From: Motacilla alba alba
Lineage: Eukaryota > Chordata > Aves > Passeriformes > Motacillidae
Reading direction: 5' to 3'
Length of the DNA: 64,000 nt
Assembly: GCF_015832195.1 (NCBI RefSeq)
Contig: NC_052027.1
Location: 20,992,688 to 21,056,687 of the forward strand
In this document: positions 45,450-58,432 of the stretch, in pieces
Layout: each line of letters starts with the position of its first letter
How positions within the stretch are numbered: position 1 is the stretch's first letter
Program-made: the position numbers and the translations under genes
Notes under the pieces: generated by a model
Told to the model about the DNA's origin: nothing
Databases searched by the model: none
What the model saw: only the letters and a program-made list of their open reading frames with translations

Positions 45450-45996
45450 CTCATGGACCTCCTTATCTAGTCATGCATTTTCAATTGATGCCAGCTCTTC
45501 AGAAAAATTCTGTCAGAGAAGTAAAAAAAAAATGCTTTGAAGAGAAACAGATTTCAGTGTTTTATTACTTTGTATATTGCAGTAGGCGCATTAATAGCAC
45601 AGAAACTACTGACTATACCAGGGCTGAAACAGCTGATCAAGTATGCTAGCTGTGCCTATGATTAAAGGCACACAGATATTTCTCCTATCAGACTAAATTC
45701 TATTTCAAATGAGCAAGTCAGAGATATAGGAGACAAATACCCACTGGAGAAATTCTAGTCAGATTCACCAAGATACTAAGGGAAACTAAAAAGTGTCATA
45801 TTTCAGACAAAAAGCACCATCTGGTGCTGTCAAGTCCTTGTCAAATGAATTTCAACAAAGCAGCTTAAAAGCCTAATACCCAAGATCTCCATAAATGTTA
45901 AAGGGATAACAAAAAGCACACTAGCTCCTCAAATACACTATTTTTTTCCTGTAATAAACTAAGATCCACCTTTAGAGACCAGTATGTATGACAAAT

Positions 45997-46521
45997 CTCC
46001 GGCACAGAGAAAGGGACAATGGGTATCTCTTTGCCCAGTGAAGTACCACCATTTGCTCAGCTGCAGGATGCCAAAACAGCAAATGGAAGTTCAGGACGCT
46101 TAAAGCCACAGCTGATCAGCCAGACCTCAGAGTCCAGCATGATTCCATCAAGGAGCTCAGTAATGTCGCTAAAGGAGGGATTCTTAAGAATAATTGTGGA
46201 GGCCCTGGGGGGCATTTCCTGGTTTAGGGACACACAAGAAACTTCCGCAAAAAGCTGTTAAGACCTCATTGTCTCCTTCCCTTGTTCCTATGTCCCTGAG
46301 CCCCACCCTCCCTATTCCCTGATTGGCCCTTATCTCTGTACTGCCCCGAGACCAGGGTCAGCCCCGGCGTCCCTCGGGAGAGAAAAACGTGGACCCTCCA
46401 TGTGTGTGTGCCTGGGACCTGAACATTTTACCGGGCAGCTGAATAAAACATCTGTGGATACCATACAAAGGTCCTTTTTGCTTCCTTACCCTGGACTTTA
46501 CTAGCAGCAATTCTGGCTGCA
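45997..46521 (+). mobile_element. Solo LTR (endogenous retrovirus), limits approximate
   Basis: The sequence has LTR structure: a U3 with GAGGCCCTGGGGGGCATTTC near 46200, a GC-rich promoter-like stretch (46300-46390), AATAAA at about 46442-46447, and a U5 ending AATTCTGGCTGCA. It resembles a songbird LTR family I recall. ACAAAT occurs immediately left of the proposed start (45991-45996) and immediately after the end (46522-46527), which suggests a 6-bp target duplication. The 5' terminus then reads CT instead of TG, so that edge is uncertain. Confidence 0.65.
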
Positions 46522-47525
46522 ACAAATAATGACTTATTTGCTCATGAAAGTTCTAAGGCAGATGCTAGGCCATGGGTTTCTTTAACATCAGAAAAGAAAA
46601 TGTCATCATTTTGCCCAAGTCACAATTGACAGGGAGTATTTAAACACAGAAACTGCCATAGAGGATAAGACTTTTTTAAAAATCCAATATCCTGTCTTCT
46701 ACAGAGGCTAATGCCAGATGCTTCAGAGAAAGGTGCAAGAAACCACATAATCTCTTCAAACTGGGGATTACCTTAAGCCTCAGAGGAGAATGCCTAACGT
46801 AAATTTGGGAGAGCTACTAACTTTGAGTTACCCATGTAAAATAGCTCCTTATTTTTCAGAGGTTTCTGCATTTTTTGGCCTCAGTAAAATCCTACAACAA
46901 TGAATTCTATATTTATAAAATCTTACTCTTACATGACAGCTTTTCATCAGTTTACAAGTTTCCCATATTTCAATAAAAGAATGCATATTTTTATTCAGAG
47001 GCTTGAAGGTGTGGTGTTAATTCCATGGTCAGCTGTCAATCACTCACTATTTTTTGAGACATAAATCACAACTCTCTAGTCTCTGGTGATGGCAAGGTGA
47101 AGTTCAGTAAGTTATCACTACTTTCATGTGTGAGAGGTTTTTCCATTCACTACAACAGTCAGACTCCCTTTTCAGAAACTGCCTTTTATTATGGCTTGTC
47201 CTAGCTAGCACAGCTGACCCAACCATATGGAACTGCTCACACAAAATAACTGCAGAAACAAGCTCATGGTCACTCCTACCAAAGAATGCTGCTGCTTCCT
47301 GTGGGCTCCAGTTATTTCTGCAGAGTAAGGCTGTTATTTGCTCTCAGCCAGCATGACTGTGAAGTGTCAGCAGAAACCCTGCCATTAGCTTGAGTATTGC
47401 TGGCTGGAGTACAGAACTGTGAAACAGCCTCTGACACACACAGAACACAAGACACCTCCTTCAGAATCATGGATATCAGAACAGACAGCCTGGAACAATA
47501 CAAGCCACATGCATTTGTAAGACAA

Positions 47526-47575
47526 CACTTGAAAAGCACTTCCACTCCAACACCTGAAAAGCACTTCCATTCCAA
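47526..47575 (+). repeat. 25-bp tandem duplication
   Basis: Two adjacent 25-base units, 47526-47550 and 47551-47575, share AAAAGCACTTCCA and differ at two positions. Confidence 0.9.
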
Positions 47576-50378
47576 CTTTGTTATCTCTCTTATGTGTACT
47601 TAGAAACAATCTCAGACATGACTGTTACAAGCCATTTTCATACATTTCCTGTTCTCCACAGGAATTAACTTTTAACAAAACTGTGCAAAATTACAGGGCA
47701 ATGCAATTACCTGCCATAGCTACAGCCCAGACCTGCCTTAAATCAAGCTAGGAAAGCTGACTTTTTACTGCTATGCCTGAAACCCCTAAACCTTCATACA
47801 TGCTGGAGTCCAGCATCTGCCCATCTACTTTTGCTTTAACATTATCTAAAACACAGGAGCAGAAGTCAAAGTTACCCTGCTCCTCCTCCTCTTCCAAAAC
47901 CTCTACTTCCATCTACTAGGGAAGAAAACTGTTCACAGTTATACTGGAATGATATACTTTGGAGTATCTCTTCACAAAATGAAAGTTTCTGATGTGAGGG
48001 CTGCAAAACATCATGCTCAAAACGTTCTGCTCAGCAGCTGCCTCTAGGAATTACGAGACATTTATGTAAGGGATTATCAAAATTCTTATCTTCCAGATTC
48101 CCAAGATCAGGGCAAAAGCAAAATCAAAGAGTTCATGAACCAAAATGCTGTCCTACTATTTGCTTAGCTGTGCTTGTCAGTGCACTGGAAAGCACTTTTC
48201 TGGACAAAGGTAAAATTTACTCACAACTATCTCTTCAGAAAGCTGCATGGGACACACATCAAAAGCCCTCCTTGGGTTTAACACCATCTGAAACCAACAT
48301 AAATGAACCTCTACCCCCAACACACAGCCTCAAATTCTGTAATACACAGCTCCAAATTTTGTATAGCCATTTACCTCTGGACCAGGCAAACATGAAACTC
48401 TTCCCAGTGGGGACTCACAGTTATGTGGTACAAGTGCACTGACTCATTCAGATGTTAATTTTTGGTCCTTGCTCATAACCTGCTGCCAAAGCTGCAGATC
48501 AACTGAAACCCTGACAGGTTTCCTTTGGTCAAGCTGCCATCCCCTACCAGCCACGTCAGTCCGTAAGGTTGTTCTCCTCTCTTCCTTCAAATACAATAGA
48601 CAGCATTGCCCAAAGGCCAATTACAACATCTCTGACACATATGGAAAATTTACTATCATTTGCTGGTGAAGGTTTACCAAAAATAGTACTGAAAATGCTA
48701 TTAAATGATTTTTTTCATGTTCGCAGAATTACTTACATAGCAGACTCAAGGCATGTAGAAAATTCATGCTATCATATTCTTAAATAGCCCAGAAAATAAC
48801 GTTGCTAAATTAAGAAGATTACTACAAATTTCAGATGATAATGTCTTAAATCTCAAAAAATTCAAAGCTCTCCACAACCATTATGAATGGAAAAAAGAAT
48901 CTGGACAGCAAATGGATGAGGCAGACTCATCCAAAAACTGCAATGTTATATAAAAATGGTCAAACCCAGTTCACTTCAAATGAAGCCCTGGATCAAGCTA
49001 CATTTAGACTGAGTTTAAAGTACTGATTTCCAAAAGACAGACTTAAAAAATGGTGACGCTTCCTTTAGGTTTGATGATAACAAAGATCCATCTGTTTATG
49101 TTTATGTTGCAGGAGGAACAAGATCTCAGTCACGCAGATGCAGATAAGTTTTCTGCATGAAACCCAGTACACTGAAGGATGCTTTCATATAAAATTCCAA
49201 GTGTTGAGAAGAAAGTTTTCCCAATTCTGTGAAGTTTAGCATACTGCTAATATATTAGGTTCTTAAAAACATTGTTAAAATTTTAAACATGATATTTTGA
49301 AAGAAGTTCTTTATCACAGTGCAGCTGTTCACAGAATACATGAAATGTGAAGAATCTCTGAAACATGCTTCTTGGAGAATTCCAAATGCTTCTCCCAGAA
49401 GAGCTGCTATGATATGGGAGATGCACAGATTGATCTCAGTCATGCTCAAAACAAGACTCTCAGGCCTTCAGGAAAATCAGAAGAGTTCTGCCTTATTTGC
49501 CTCTATAATCTGTCACTCCAGACCTCTACTTAGCCCAAAAGTCATCCAAAGTATGCTGGTTATGCTTCCATATTTTCTGGGAAAATATTTCATATTTTAT
49601 ATTTCCTGTACTAGACTGCTAAAAACAAGAGTAACACAAAATACTGGGATGCTACTATCAAATAAAACCTCACAAAGAGATGCTGGAAAGGGCTTTTTCT
49701 GAACAAACCCAGTATGATCTCAAACCCTCTACTAACCTCTGCAAAGAGCCAATGTTCCTAAAGGCCTGTCAAGAGCTGATCAGAATCCAGGTGCTGCACA
49801 GGGACTGTTAGAGGCTCGGGAGGCTACCCTGAACTGTCACTACCTTCACTCTGTACCTGTCCTCTTAAACACATCGAACCACAGTGTTATAAATGTGTCA
49901 AAATTCATAGGAAAATAAAGTGATGTGCTGAATGTAATATAATTATAAATGTGAACATAATGGAATAGGCTAAGGTTGGTTATGAGAAGATTGGGGTCTC
50001 TTTTACTATCACAGGAGGCTTGCCCAGGCAAGTTCCCAAAAGCTAAGGAAAGTGGCTTTCAGGGGTTGGGAAATCTGTTGTCATACACATACCACACACA
50101 GCCTTACTACATTTACATGTGAAGAAGGGGAAGCAGCACAGGATTTCAGAAATTCTAACTAAGTAAAGAGTAAGCCATTAGTCGCACACCTGGCTACAGA
50201 TACAGGAGATGACATATCCCGATGGTAATCCATTCAAGCCTATAGTGCGTTTCTGGGAAATCCTTTAACATGCAAAGAACTGCCAGTAAGGGACTGTTTA
50301 ACTTGTATATCTTCCCAGAAGCGGGTTTTGTGTATTGTAAGCGTGGCTCTCAAGTTCTGTCTAGCAGGAGACAAGAAG

Positions 50379-50410
50379 CCTATGAATTATTCTTGGGAAT
50401 AATTCATAGG
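50379..50410. repeat. Perfect 14-bp hairpin inside the LTR
   Basis: The arms CCTATGAATTATTC and GAATAATTCATAGG pair at all 14 positions around a TTGG loop. Confidence 0.95.
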
Positions 50411-50649
50411 AGAACTGGACTGTCTTCCATCTGATAACTTTATCCTGAGACCGGAGAAGCTTTGGGACTTACTTGATTAAGAAAAGGACAAAGAACATCC
50501 TGGCCTGCGGCAAGAAAAGGAGTATAAGAACTGGACTTGGACACAGCTATGGTGTGCCGCTACCACTCTGACGCATACAGGGGCTCAGAGCTGTGTAGGT
50601 GTGTCACCCAGAGCCTAGTCCCAGGCTAGACTCTGTCTGATTCGATTCG

Positions 50650-50681
50650 TGGCTGACCCATGGCTGACCCATGGCTGACCC
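50650..50681 (+). repeat. 11-bp unit repeated three times in the LTR
   Basis: TGGCTGACCCA is repeated head to tail twice, followed by a third copy lacking the last base. It lies about 20 bases upstream of the poly(A) signal. Confidence 0.9.
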
Positions 50682-53600
50682 GATTTTGTCATTTGAACAC
50701 GAAATAAATTTTATACTTTGTTATTTTATCATAATTTGGCTCTCGCAAATTATTGATTCAATTTAATTGGCAATTATGTTTATAACAACAGCAACTAGGA
50801 AAGGGAAGAAAAAGAGTCTCATAGATGCTTAAAGCAGACATACTGACAAGGAAAGTCACAGCCCACTGGCCTTAGAAGACACAGATGAACAAACAGAGGA
50901 AGTGACATCCCACTCATACTCAGTCAAAATCACAGGGAGGTTCCTGTGCCATGCAGAAATGCACCCAAACAAACAGAGAACAACACAAATATTTCAGTGA
51001 TGGAGTTTCATAAAATAAGTTGCTTAAAAATTCATTTGTCATCTAAACCTGAACTTGTGTTCTCCATTTAAAGGAGTAGGGAGGGAGCAGAGAGAGACAA
51101 TTGCTTATACATGAGGTGAAAAAATAATAAAGAGGGAGAAAAATCTTAAAAGAGCGCAGAACTCCACAATACAAATCAACTTCTGGACATCACTGATCCC
51201 TATGCTCATTTCTTCTCCAATGAAGACTCCTTTGCCTGTGCACCTCATTTCTTCCCATTTTCCAGGCTGTGTATCCAGTCACACACCATGCTGAAAATGT
51301 CAAGCAGCAAGGGCAGTCCTTAGTAAATGTCACACAAGCTTTTTCTCTGCAGTGAAACACTGCTATATGATGCTAATCATCCTCAACAGATGAAGCAGCA
51401 TGAAGCATTAACCCTTTCCTTCACTCACACAGTGATGTTTAAGTGATGCTTCAGCCCTTCTTGCTATCACAGTCACATTAACACGGCTGCTGCACCACCA
51501 CAAGCAGACCAGAACGAGCACAAGTTCCTCCAAGAAGCACATTAGGGAGAAGAGGAATTACTTTCAAACTCATTGACAAGAAAAGCTGACATAAACACAG
51601 GAGAACGGCAATAAAGGAGAGCTTGTCTAAAAAGAGTCCCCTGCCTTTCCCAATCAAATTTGAAAAGCAGAGTGATGCCCATGTGCATGCATGTACCAGA
51701 AGAGCAGTACCATGTACATCCACCACCAGAGGAAACACATGGAGTGGTGCCTATTCACCTTTGTGGTGACGTTTGAGAGCACTCTAGTAGATGTGTTTCT
51801 GTTTATTTTGTACTGAAGATCAAGAAGGATTTTGCAGAAACTGCCCCTTTTAGAAGGCTATCATTAGCTACTTTTGCAGTGAAAGAATGGTTTACCCATA
51901 AAAATTAAACAGAACCCAAACCCCCAATAAAAAAGGTGCTATTAATCAAGATGTCCTTTTTTAAAAAAATAAGGATAAAAGTTATGAGACTAAACATCAA
52001 ACAAGACATTTTCCTTCAGGTGCTCTCTACCACTTCTCAAGAGAGATTCGAGTCTTTTTTCAGGAGGCTTTCTACCGATTAACAGAGATCAGCACTCATC
52101 CTTCCCCTCCTTCAGCAACAGGCATGAAACTGTGATCAAGGTACACATGCTCTCTCCCTTTGGTGTATGGGAACAAAGCCAGCCCTGCCAGGAGTCATTA
52201 CTGTCCACTCTGACTTCCAAGCAGAGGTCCTGGAAAACTTGGGAGTTAAAAGTCAAGGACATTAGTCACTAAGTATTTAATTTAACACTGTCATTCATCA
52301 CTGCCGTGAAAGACTGTGGGCATAGCTGCTCTTGAGGATGTGAATGCTACTTTTGTTTCAAAGCTTGTGCTATAAATTAGCTAAATACATATCCTCCCAA
52401 AATGTGATCTCTGTCACTTACAAACACATGCGACTACTGACATCAAAAGTAATTTCCTGACATCGTGGAGCATTTCCTCATCCCCAATGTCCTGCTCTGG
52501 AGACAGTGGGCAGGATGGTGTCCCCATGGCCACTGCAGAACCTGCTGCTACCTTCATCATTAGCCACCTTCCCACACAACCAGCAGGCCCCTGCACAGCC
52601 CACCAGCAAGTCCAGCTGTTGTCAGCAACTTCAATAAGGCAGTCAGCCAAAGCCTGGGGTTTTAGTTTTGGTTGTTTGTTGTTTTGTTGGGTTTTTATAA
52701 AGAAAAAAATCCTATAACTTTAACAGGGAAGTAGAATTTAAAAGGACCCAACTGCATTCCACTGAGTTTAAACCAGAGAGGAATGGAAGTTTTGATGAGC
52801 ATTCATTTCTGCTTTCTTATAAATAAAGGTGCATGAGAGGGGAGAAAGGTGAGGTGGAATGACACACAAGTCAACAGAAAAAAGTACTCCTTTCAGGATA
52901 ACTTTAGGTCTGATGGGTTAAGGAAGAACATAAAACAAGCTATCTTTCTCTGCTATGCATCATAACAGATCAATGAACTACTACCAGGAACATCTACACA
53001 GCTCCAGACCAAGCCTCAAAGGAAAGAAAGATGGACATGTGTAGGAGAAGGAGCTGATGCTGCTGAACAGCAGCGCTATTTAGAAGCTAGACAGCAGAGG
53101 AGACTAGAGATTTCTACTTACAAGTGCAAAGGGTACCCTAACCTGCCCACTGTGGTATTGAAACATAGCTGAAACTCACTCTTCCCAGAAGTCACACTGC
53201 AGGAAATTTGATCATCAAGTGCTGATTTTTAAACCCTTCTGCTAAATTTGATGGAGTTATTTATTTGTACAGGCCAGTTCACAACATTGGCTGATCCTGT
53301 TAAGCAGGTCATTGGGTCAACTTCCCCTACATTATGAAAGGAGAAGTGACTGCAAATGGACTCTGTAGAGTAGTGTCTTGTTAAGACTGTCTCTCCTCTG
53401 CAGACATTCGAGCTAAGCACCTGTCAGGACATGCATTACAAACAATTGTGCAGAAACTTGATGTAAATATTATCTACAATGAAATAATTTTTAGAAACGG
53501 AAAACCAGGCGCAGTGATCTGTAAGTATTACGTTAGATCTCTAGCAGCTGACCTCAAAGAATAATTTCACTAAAGCCCATAATTAGTCCTGAGAAGATAT

Positions 53601-56600
53601 GTTATGAACCTTCAGAGGATGTAATGGAGGGTCCCTCACACAGCCTTTATTATAATAATTCACAGAAGAAAAAAACTTTCATCTAGTGTTACTAATCAAA
53701 TGATACCCATTGCTGTTCAGCAAATGCCTGATCAATAAATCACTGGAAACTGAGCAAATGCATCATGGAGTACCTCTGCTGACATCACGGCCTTCATCTT
53801 TGATAAGGATAGTAGAAGAGAACAATACTTTTTTTTACTCTTATCAAATAAAGGGAACAATGTAACCTTGGAGAGAGAAATAGATATGGCGGACAAAGCA
53901 GAAGCCATGCAAAACAATGATATTATGCTTCCACAAAAGTGGGGGTTGAAAAACAGCCATGTAAAAAGGACACCAGAAATTGAAGACCACCAAAGAAGAC
54001 CCCAAAGAACACAGAAGGACTTCCAATAAGGGGGGGAACTATGTAAAAGAAAGTATCACAGATGCATCAAGTAAGCAGGCACAGATAATGAACATGTAAT
54101 CAGAGTGTACCATAAAATCTCTGCTTACCAGGGCACTCAATCAGAGGAGGGATCCTCCAAGTGACCACAGCTTTAATAAAGAATATCTGCTTTCTAATAC
54201 TCAAAACCGTATTAGAAAGTTTTCATCTGGCCAATTTTGGTACCACCTTAACCTATCCTGTGGCTGTGTGGTGCCTGGAGGCTGGATGGAGTTAAAACAC
54301 AACATTTCCACAAAAAGATCCTGCAACAGCATGAAAGAAAAATCAAATGAGATCTTAGTCCTCTAAACATGTATGTGTCTGTATTTAAATTTAGGAGGAG
54401 TTATACCTACCAAATACAACTCATAAACTTACTAAAACCAACTTATACTTCACAAAGCCAGTATATGCATTTTGTCTTTCACATTAGACCAGAACGGAAA
54501 TAGTTTAACTGCCCCACACACTACTTGCATTAAAAATCTTTCTTTTTCTATTTGAACACAACAATTTGCATGCAGTCTGTCAGGCATATGCACTGGGAAT
54601 GTGTGTGGCCTTGCAAGTAGCAGGTGTGACTGAGTTCCTCTTGGCAACCTTGGATCTCCAGACCAGCACCACTACCTCTCTCATCCACAGTCCAGCCCAC
54701 ACACAGCCTGTGGCCAGCCACCACTTGGGCGCCAGTACAGCCACACAGATCTCAGCTCCTCATCTGCTCCTCACCATCGCAAAAGCTCTCACATGAGCTC
54801 CATGAGTTTGGGAGTAGGCTCTTTCTCCCACACACAGATATCCCCAGGGGCCAAACACAAACATAAACTACACAGCAGGCGTAGACTCACAAACAACAGC
54901 TCAAAAGAGATCTGGTACCTTCAGGGAAGTCTTGAGGCTTTTCAAAACATTACATCACTTCTCACCATGTCACTCCATACTGACATCAAGCATCTTCCAA
55001 AACGTCATGCAAGGGTGAAGATTTGTGCACACTCCAGGAAAGAGTCCAGTCCTTGATCTGGCTTTCATTTTGTTAAAATAATGGTTTAGACTTTCTTTGG
55101 AGAAAGCCCAGTTAACACCCAAAGTAATTCTAGTTTGCCTTCCACAAAATGTTGTGGTGTGAGCTGGAGAAGGATTATACCTTCCAGAGTGGCCTGGCAG
55201 CGCAGCCCTACAGCAGAGCTCAGTTCCTCTTAGGTACCTGCTAAGTAATACACTGTAAGGAAACAAAGTGACATTGTAGAAATTTGGAGAATCAGGCTAC
55301 CAATCTACGGCTGTAAAAGCCTGCTGAACATGCTTCAACATGATTAACTCCAGAATTCAAAAAAGCTGCTGCAAGATTATGAACTACTTTTCTATAAATG
55401 GAACATAAAAATAAAGCACAAGATATAATATCCTTGCTCCACACAAGAAAGATTACTTATTACATATGAGCACAATCCACTTACACAACCAATGTTGAAG
55501 TGCAGGCTTCTACAAGGTCAACCAAGAGTTTAAGTTGGCACCAAAGGAACTGCTCCCTGGCTCAGCAGACAGTCCCAAGAAATTAAGTTTAACCTCTCTC
55601 TCACCTCCTCTGCCCCAACTCAGCACTTGAAATTAGAGAACCAAGAAGATAATTGTTTTAACTGGGAGAAAGACTAAGAGGTTCAGGATGAGAAGACACG
55701 GCTTCCACTCACTCTTTAATTATTGGTAACCAAAGGAGCACACACACACAGTGGTGATAGAGAATGCTTTCCATCCTCTTCAATGGCTTTGCTTGCAAAC
55801 CAAGGACATTTTATCTGTATGGATAACAGTAAGCATGAAATCCTCCAGTGATACTCAAGTAAATGTTTTCCTTTCTCTTTTTAATACAATAGCTAATAGC
55901 ATACAGCTCTCATTGCAAGAGGACTCCTCCTAAGAACAAAGCTTTCCTGCTGTGCAGGCACATCCACTCTAGAAATAACACAAGGAAGTAAGTTGCATCC
56001 TGCAAAACATATGTAATGTACAGCTTATTACACTGCTACTTATTTACCAGCATAGTGGCTTCCCCTGATGTGACAATAACAGAGGCTTCCAGGAACAAAC
56101 CCTGCTGTACAAGGAGTCAGAAATACGGCTGCATAAACACAGCCCAGTACATATAAATACCTACTAGTTGCTGGTACCAGAATGAACCAGGGCATGAGGC
56201 ACTTTGGGGGGGGAAAAAAAACTTAAATCTCCAACTAATTATTTAAAATACCTAAGCAGATTTTTAATTACTGAAGTATTAAATGAGACTAATGCTGTGT
56301 GGAATCACTTCCTGCATATGTCAAAGTCACCTGTGCTCACGTGAGCTCTGTTGTTCATGTACTTTTACGCAAAAAGCTTTATAAAAACCAAAACTACTAG
56401 TCAGGCTTTCTGGTTTTAGTTGTCTTCAATCATTCTCACAGAGGTGCACACACATACACGTGCACAACTGCACAAGGCATTTCATCCAATGTACCATTGG
56501 TAGCTAGTTCTGCATGGCAAAAGCAGACATTTTCTTGTTATCTAATTGCCCTTTCATTAAGAACTCATTACACCTGAATAACAAATTTATTTCTCCCCTA

Positions 56601-58354
56601 GAACCTAAGCAAAGGTCCAGACAGTTTAACCCAAATACAACTGCATAATCTTTTGTGTCCTACTAGGACAGTATTTTCAACAAACTCCAGAGGAGTCTCT
56701 CGATTCCTCCTGACATGTTCTGCTTACAACCTACCTCCAGGCTTCTCACTGAAGTAGAGCATGTTCACTTACCACTGCCCATCATGGTTGTGTATTGCTT
56801 AAAAAAAACAACTTTAGACATATTTGAGCCTGTATTTTAAGGTTTGGGTTAAAAAGCAAGAAGAGAGAGGGACAAAACCCAGTCTTATTCTTGCAATGCA
56901 ATCTCTACAAGTACCCTGTACAGAGCAACTGCCAGCTGCAACAGCCACATTCCACGTCACTGATGTGCACCAGTTAATCTGGAGGACACAGCTCAACTGA
57001 TACTTGATGTGGCTGGGGAGGTACTGCCCAGTGCCCTCAGATGTCTGTCTGACAGTAGTGTCAGTGTCAGAAACAATTCAAAGACAGGGTTTTACCATTG
57101 CTTAAAAAAGGGAGGACAAGTACACTTCTGTCTGCTCAACTCTATGAGACACTCTCTGGAGTAATCCTCTGGGGAGGATTAGGAAAGAGAGATACAAAAT
57201 ACAGGAGGAAGTGAAGCCCTGGTGCATGACTTAAACATTGGCAAACAGGAAACAGAGGCTTCCCTTAGGGGCCCATCCCTGGAGAGGTCCCAGCAGCACT
57301 GCACAGGAAGGGAGAAAGCCCCTCAGCACATGACAGTGCAAACATGCTGGCAGCTATTTTTACAGGGCCTTGTAAGGATTACAGCAGTCACTGTTCATTT
57401 TGGAGCAGAATACCTGTCAAAAACTGAGCAATAAGAGGCACTGTCCTTGCTGGCAAGAGCAGGAGTTTTGGCTAAAACAGAGAGCCCAACAGAGAGATCT
57501 GCACACCATCACATACATGCTGAAGGTGTTATGGATCCTGCCCCTTTCTTCAAGCCCATTCTAGCAGCATCCAGCACACCTAAAGAGACTGCAGGTTATC
57601 CTGGGATGTGTCACTACTCTGTGGCCATCTGAGACGCCCTACATCACCATGACACTACCAGCTGCAAAGCAAGTGCCTCTTCTCTCCAAACATTCATATA
57701 CTTTTCATTATTTAAGTTTAGCTTTGTTCTCTACCTTATGAGCAAACCTAGAGTCTCCAAAGTTCAGGCCTGATGGTACCATGGGAAGTCAATGAGTCTC
57801 ATTGCTTGCTGAGACAAGACAGAGCTGCCAATTGCAATGGGAGACCTTACCTCAGCAATGCCCTATGTCCAAAATCAAGATAAACTTGAGAATTCTCTAA
57901 ATTGGATGCAATCTGAGAAACCCACAGATAGCTTGTGAACACAGTCTGTTCCTGACTTCAGAAAACTTTCACAGAAACTGTAATTAAAAATAAAATTAAG
58001 AAAAAAAAAATTAAAATCCCCGCCAGAAACCAAAATGGGGCTTCAGAAAACACCCAAATAAAGCCCACAATGTTCTGTCCTTGCCAGGAATGCAGCAGCA
58101 AGCAAGCAACAGGAAAGGGTCAAGAAAAGCTGTCCTCAGATTTCAAATTAATCGAACACAATTGCTGGCTACTGAAAAGAGAGCAGAATTAGTTAAAATA
58201 AATGACTGAATAATAACAGGACAAGAGCCTGATTATTATTTGACATGGCAAAGGGTGGTCTTTTTTTGTTAATTACAAGACGGTAAAGAGAAGTTGTGTA
58301 GATTTTTAAATTATTGGCTGAACTGTATAGCACCTTGTCAGAGAAGAAAAACAT

Positions 58355-58432
58355 ATAAAAATTCTTGCATAAAACTTCTTGCATAAAAATTATAAAATTC
58401 ATATAAAAAGTCTTGCATAAAATGCATAAAAA
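58355..58432 (+). repeat. Degenerate CTTGCATAAAA repeat cluster
   Basis: CTTGCATAAAA or a close variant occurs three times within 80 bases, plus a shorter GCATAAAA, in AT-rich intron. Confidence 0.75.

Larger units (their letters stand above)
49885..50787 (+). mobile_element. Solo LTR, 903 bp, with 9-bp terminal inverted repeats and 4-bp duplication
   Basis: The element begins TGTTATAAA and ends TTTATAACA, perfect 9-bp inverted ends, and is flanked by ACAG on both sides (49881-49884 and 50788-50791). AATAAA lies at 50703-50708. A 4-bp duplication fits class I (gammaretrovirus-like) elements. It also carries a perfect hairpin (50379-50410) and an 11-bp triplicate (50650-50681). It lies in BICD2 intron 1, antisense to the gene. 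Confidence 0.88.
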
